Origin: Bdellovibrionales bacterium
Lineage (GTDB): Bacteria > Bdellovibrionota > UBA2361 > JAGRAS01
Assembly: GCA_020434465.1 (NCBI GenBank)
Contig: JAGRAS010000037.1
Location: 1 to 9,984, forward strand
Direction: 5' to 3'
DNA length: 9,984 bases
Below the pieces are notes generated by a model. That model made no database searches, was not told where the DNA came from, and saw nothing but the letters and a program-made list of their open reading frames with translations. Both the position numbers and the translations under genes were made by a program. Positions within the stretch are counted from its first letter, which is position 1. Each line of letters opens with the position of its first letter. Shown in pieces: positions 6,742 through 9,984 of the stretch.

Positions 6742-7183
6742 TTTTAAAGAAGTAATAGAAAAAATAACAACAAGAATTCTTGAGGATTGGGGAATGATGA
6801 TGCTTGAGAATGCAGATGTTAATCAAGATATTTTTGATTCTGAAAGCCCCTTTTATTTAGCAACTATTCATTTTAAAGGAGTTGTTGATGGTAAGTATTT
6901 TATACTATGCCAAAAAGATTTTATGGATTCTTTAGCTTCGAATTTACTTGGTGAAGATGAGATAACAGATACTGAACGTAAAGATGCATTAAGTGAAATG
7001 GCTAATGTTCTTTGTGGTAATATGCTAACAGAATGTTATGGTGATGACACAACATTTGATCTTGTGCTCCCAGCAATTATTGACCCTACAGATGAAATTG
7101 TAGGAGAGATTTTTAAAAAACAAACTGTTTGCTATTTAGCAGATGAAGCACCTGTAGCAATTAGTTTTGATTTAGATCTTTAA
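6734..7183 (+). CDS. cheX: CheX-type chemotaxis phosphatase (second copy)
   Basis: This 149-residue CheX-family protein has the catalytic E-x-x-N pair, E88 and N91, in ALSEMANVLCGN, followed by the usual G95-N96. The N-terminal helix (about 2-18), the paired strands around YLATIHFKG and KYFILC, and two C-terminal strands match the fold. It would hydrolyse phospho-aspartate on a CheY-type partner. The ATG overlaps the end of the preceding response regulator gene by 8 bases, and GGAGG at 6721-6725, inside that gene, is its ribosome binding site. It shares the fold and motif with the first copy at 974 but is strongly diverged from it, so this is not a recent duplication. CheC is a less likely label, because only one E-x-x-N motif is seen. 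Confidence 0.85.
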   Translation: MDNFKEVIEKITTRILEDWGMMMLENADVNQDIFDSESPFYLATIHFKGVVDGKYFILCQKDFMDSLASNLLGEDEITDTERKDALSEMANVLCGNMLTECYGDDTTFDLVLPAIIDPTDEIVGEIFKKQTVCYLADEAPVAISFDLDL

Positions 7184-7189
7184 AGATAA

Positions 7190-8227
<1,038 letters not shown>

Positions 8228-8252
8228 GATTCTCTTTATATTCCTTGTATTT

Positions 8253-8328
8253 AAAAAGCCGTTTTGAAACCAGAGTAAATTATTTTGGATTATATCAGTA
8301 AATTTACTCGTTTTTATGGCTTTTTTTT
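8253..8328 (+). terminator. Structured terminator candidate ending the che operon
   Basis: The outer stem pairs AAAAAGCC (8253-8260) with GGCTTTTT (8319-8326). An inner stem pairs GAGTAAATT (8273-8281) with AATTTACTC (8301-8309), and GAAAC (8266-8270) can pair with GTTTT (8310-8314) between them, giving one long, interrupted hairpin. Eight T residues follow the outer stem (8321-8328). The region also holds a perfect 12-base palindrome, AGTAAATTTACT (8297-8308). The position, 25 bases after the cheB stop, suits transcription termination, though the stem is less compact than usual. The remainder up to 8465 shows no gene and no clear promoter. Confidence 0.55.
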
Positions 8329-8465
8329 GCTGATTTTTAAAATCTTGTAAATTTAGTCTAGGCCAAACAGCATCATAGATAGAAAAATGAAAAGAGGAAA
8401 TGTTGTAAGTAAACAGCTAACTCTTTAGCGGTAATTTTTTTAGGTTCTAATAAGAAGGATTTTTT

Positions 8466-9197
8466 ATGTTTAGAAAAAAAATATCTTTATTACTTTTATC
8501 AGTTCTTGCACTTCTAGTTTCAATTCAATCAGCAAGTGCAGATGATCTTACTCTAGATTTAAATGCTGGTTTCTATTCAGATTATATGTTTCGTGGATTT
8601 AATCTGTATGATGGGACTTCTATTCAACCAGCAGTTGGCCTAGGCTATGGCTTAAGTGATTCTAGCTCAGTTAATTTTTCTGCTTGGTCACACCTTTCTG
8701 GAGAAGGCGGAAAAAGTACTGCAACAAAGTTTACTGAAATAGATTACACAGCTAGCTATGATGTTTCATTTGATAACGTAGGACTTTCATTCGGTCATAT
8801 TTGGTATACTTATCCAGCTGACAGTGATGGGATAAATGATACAAGTGAGTTTTTTGCATCTATTGCATTTGACACTTTTTTAACACCAACAGTATCTGCG
8901 TATCATGATTATGAAGAATTTGATGCTCAGTATTATGAGTTAGGCCTAAGCCATACTGTTGAAACTGACGCCTTAGGTGATGGTTTTAATATGACTCCAT
9001 ATGTAACTTTTGCCTTTGCTTCCAATGCAGACAAAGTTTATGCAGATGACGGCTTAGTGCATGTTACTTTTGGTGTTTCATTTGACGCTGCAATCGGTGA
9101 TGTTGTGCTTTCTCCGAGCTTAAACGTTACCAGAGAAGCTGATGACTTAACTGAAAATGAATTCTGGACAGGAATTAATTTCGGTTACAGCATGTAG
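8466..9197 (+). CDS. Outer-membrane beta-barrel protein, TorF/Gcw_chp-like
   Basis: This 243-residue protein has a clear signal peptide: FRKK, a long leucine-rich core, and SASA with cleavage after A25. The mature part is a run of short alternating strands rich in aromatic and glycine residues, and ends in a probable membrane strand (FWTGINFGYSM). GFYSDYMFRGFNLYDG (35-50), right after the signal peptide, matches the SDYxFRG signature of the TorF/Gcw_chp family of putative porins. The pattern SSVNFSAWSH (67-76) also fits. The substrate of the pore, if any, is unknown. AGAAGGA six bases before the ATG is a good ribosome binding site. It is a separate transcription unit lying between two terminators, with no evident functional link to chemotaxis. 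Confidence 0.82.
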   Translation: MFRKKISLLLLSVLALLVSIQSASADDLTLDLNAGFYSDYMFRGFNLYDGTSIQPAVGLGYGLSDSSSVNFSAWSHLSGEGGKSTATKFTEIDYTASYDVSFDNVGLSFGHIWYTYPADSDGINDTSEFFASIAFDTFLTPTVSAYHDYEEFDAQYYELGLSHTVETDALGDGFNMTPYVTFAFASNADKVYADDGLVHVTFGVSFDAAIGDVVLSPSLNVTREADDLTENEFWTGINFGYSM

Positions 9198-9214
9198 TTA
9201 ATTTTATTTGCGCC

Positions 9215-9255
9215 AAAAAAAAGCCCGCATAGTTTAAAAACTATGCGGGCTTTTT
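9215..9255. terminator. Strong bidirectional intrinsic terminator
   Basis: An 11 bp perfect stem (AGCCCGCATAG at 9222-9232, CTATGCGGGCT at 9241-9251) surrounds an A/T loop that can pair further. An A-tract precedes it and a T-tract (9251-9255) follows it. It separates the convergent porin-like gene and the small secreted-protein gene and would serve both. Confidence 0.93.
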
Positions 9256-9268
9256 AATTATTAGACTA

Positions 9269-9589
9269 TTAATTATTAGAATCTAGTCTTTGGTAGTCAA
9301 CCATGCCACTTCCACCAGTTTTGCTTCGTGGAATGCGCTTTACAGTTTGTTTTTTATTATCTTCATTAAGAGTATCTAATTTTGGCTGTGCTTTCATCTG
9401 AGAATCTTCAGAACTTTTAGCTTGTAAATCATTTTGTTTATTAGTTTGTTCACCAACATTTAACGCATGCACAGCACCACTTCCGCCAGTTCTAGAACGT
9501 AAAATTTTATGGCTTGCAGCAGGGTTTTCTGCTAAACAAAGTCCAGAAAGAAAAAATACAGCACACATGCTTATAAAAGTAGTTCTCAT
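9269..9589 (-). CDS. Small secreted protein with two RS[RK]TGGSG motifs
   Basis: This 106-residue protein belongs to no family I recognise. A signal peptide (about 1-20) with likely cleavage after LCLA predicts export. It is not a convincing lipoprotein, because the residue before C18 is leucine. The mature protein is polar and probably disordered, rich in K, Q, D, N and S. It contains the same motif twice: I-L-R-S-R-T-G-G-S-G-A-V at 29-40 and I-P-R-S-K-T-G-G-S-G-M-V at 86-97, joined by about 45 low-complexity residues. GGAGAAAC before the ATG (minus strand) is a good ribosome binding site. The gene is transcribed alone, divergent from the partial receptor gene and convergent with the porin-like gene. 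The duplicated motif suggests a repeated binding or processing element, which is inference. Confidence 0.75.
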   Translation of the reverse strand: MRTTFISMCAVFFLSGLCLAENPAASHKILRSRTGGSGAVHALNVGEQTNKQNDLQAKSSEDSQMKAQPKLDTLNEDNKKQTVKRIPRSKTGGSGMVDYQRLDSNN

Positions 9590-9913
9590 TGTGTTTCTCC
9601 AAATATAAAAACGCTAATACTAAGCTTTAGTCTAATAGCAGATTATTGCTTACTCAAATCAAATATAAGATAGATTTGAAATTAGTCTATTTGTTTCTAC
9701 GTGTATTACCTAGGTTTATCTCTAACTAGTTTAAAATACTAGATTAAATTATAAGAAATTTTAGTATCATCTTCAACTTAGCCTTAAGTTTTCTTAAACA
9801 GTAAACGACATAATACGTGGGAGAAGTGGAAGCGTTCTATTCTGTTCAATTAAAAACGTTTTATTCCGCTAAGATAACAATCTGGCTTAATTGCCTTTTT
9901 TGTGGAAATTCTT
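9590..9913. other. Divergent intergenic region, no gene seen
   Basis: These 324 AT-rich bases separate the small secreted-protein gene (minus) from the probable receptor gene (plus). I see no coding region or RNA gene. It contains small inverted repeats, CAAATC (9655-9660) with GATTTG (9673-9678) and CTAGT (9726-9730) with ACTAG (9738-9742), either of which could be operator-like or chance. The sigma-28-type promoter candidate lies at its right end. Confidence 0.5.
9851..9877 (+). promoter_or_regulatory. Candidate sigma-28 promoter for the receptor gene
   Basis: TAAA (9851-9854), a 15-base spacer, then TAAGATAA (9870-9877) reproduce the sigma-28 layout at ideal spacing. The -10 element matches GCCGATAA at five of eight positions, including the core GATAA. 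Transcription would start near 9884, leaving a leader of about 30 bases before ATG 9914. Receptor genes are classical sigma-28 targets, so promoter and gene call support each other. Confidence 0.5.
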
Positions 9914-9984
9914 ATGCTTAAAAAGTTAAACCTCAGCGTCAAGTTAATTTTAATCTCTTTAATTTTGGGAGTTTTGCCATTTGC
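9914..9984 (+). CDS. Probable methyl-accepting chemotaxis protein, N-terminus only
   Basis: Only 23 codons lie inside the window, and the frame is open to the edge. The start reads MLKKLNLSVKLI followed by a hydrophobic run (LISLILGVLPF). This is the usual layout of receptors: a short basic cytoplasmic tip with a 'LSVKL' style lead into the first transmembrane helix. Other membrane sensors, such as HAMP-domain kinases, begin similarly. The neighbouring che operon and the sigma-28-like promoter favour a chemoreceptor, but neither a sensory nor a signalling domain can be seen. The ribosome binding site is weak (GGA at 9904-9906). Confidence 0.55.
   Translation, partial: MLKKLNLSVKLILISLILGVLPF

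Noticed and set aside
8387..8428. A 13-codon open frame (MKRGNVVSKQLTL) ahead of the porin-like gene, as a possible leader peptide
   Set aside because: It is short, has no ribosome binding site and shows no attenuator-like structure after it; chance is a sufficient explanation.
8410..8434. Possible sigma-28 site (TAAA then GCGGTAA) before the porin-like gene
   Set aside because: The -10 element lacks the GATAA core and the spacing is shorter than in the site at 9851.

Overview
The window is an AT-rich chromosomal segment (roughly one third G+C by eye) built around a chemotaxis signal-transduction operon, all on the + strand. An outer-membrane porin-like gene and signal-peptide proteins point to a diderm (Gram-negative type) bacterium. 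CheD and CheX together with an E. coli-like CheY and a TorF/Gcw_chp-type outer-membrane protein fit a low-GC delta-proteobacterium-like or Bdellovibrionota-like lineage. That placement is inference from gene content only and is not secure.

Layout. Positions 1-60 hold a bidirectional terminator. A minus-strand gene (75-740) encodes a secreted, basic, cysteine-rich protein of unknown function. After a 233 bp divergent intergenic region comes a first CheX-type phosphatase (974-1441). A 171 bp gap follows, with a direct repeat and a sigma-28-like promoter candidate. The main cluster then runs tightly packed: a small unknown protein (1613-1921), cheY (1945), cheA (2362), cheR (5041), cheD (5857), a second CheY-like regulator (6352), a second CheX (6734, overlapping the regulator gene by 8 bp) and cheB (7193-8227). 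A structured, T-tailed terminator candidate follows at about 8253-8328. Next come an outer-membrane TorF/Gcw_chp-like protein (8466-9197), a strong bidirectional terminator, and a convergent minus-strand gene for a small secreted protein with two copies of an RS[RK]TGGSG motif (9269-9589). Last is the start of a probable methyl-accepting chemotaxis protein (9914 to the window edge), preceded by a well-spaced sigma-28-type promoter candidate.

How the genes work together. CheA is the histidine kinase, here with two intact HPt domains and no recognisable P2 domain. It would phosphorylate CheY, the second CheY-like protein and CheB. The two CheX proteins would dephosphorylate CheY-type proteins; no CheC or CheZ is visible. 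CheR, CheB and CheD methylate, demethylate/deamidate and deamidate receptors for adaptation. No cheW and no complete receptor gene is in the window, so the coupling protein and most receptors must be encoded elsewhere. The partial receptor at the right edge is the only candidate input protein here.

The least explained items are the unknown 102-residue protein at the head of the che operon, the twin-motif secreted protein, the eight-cysteine secreted protein, and the extended N-terminus of CheA.
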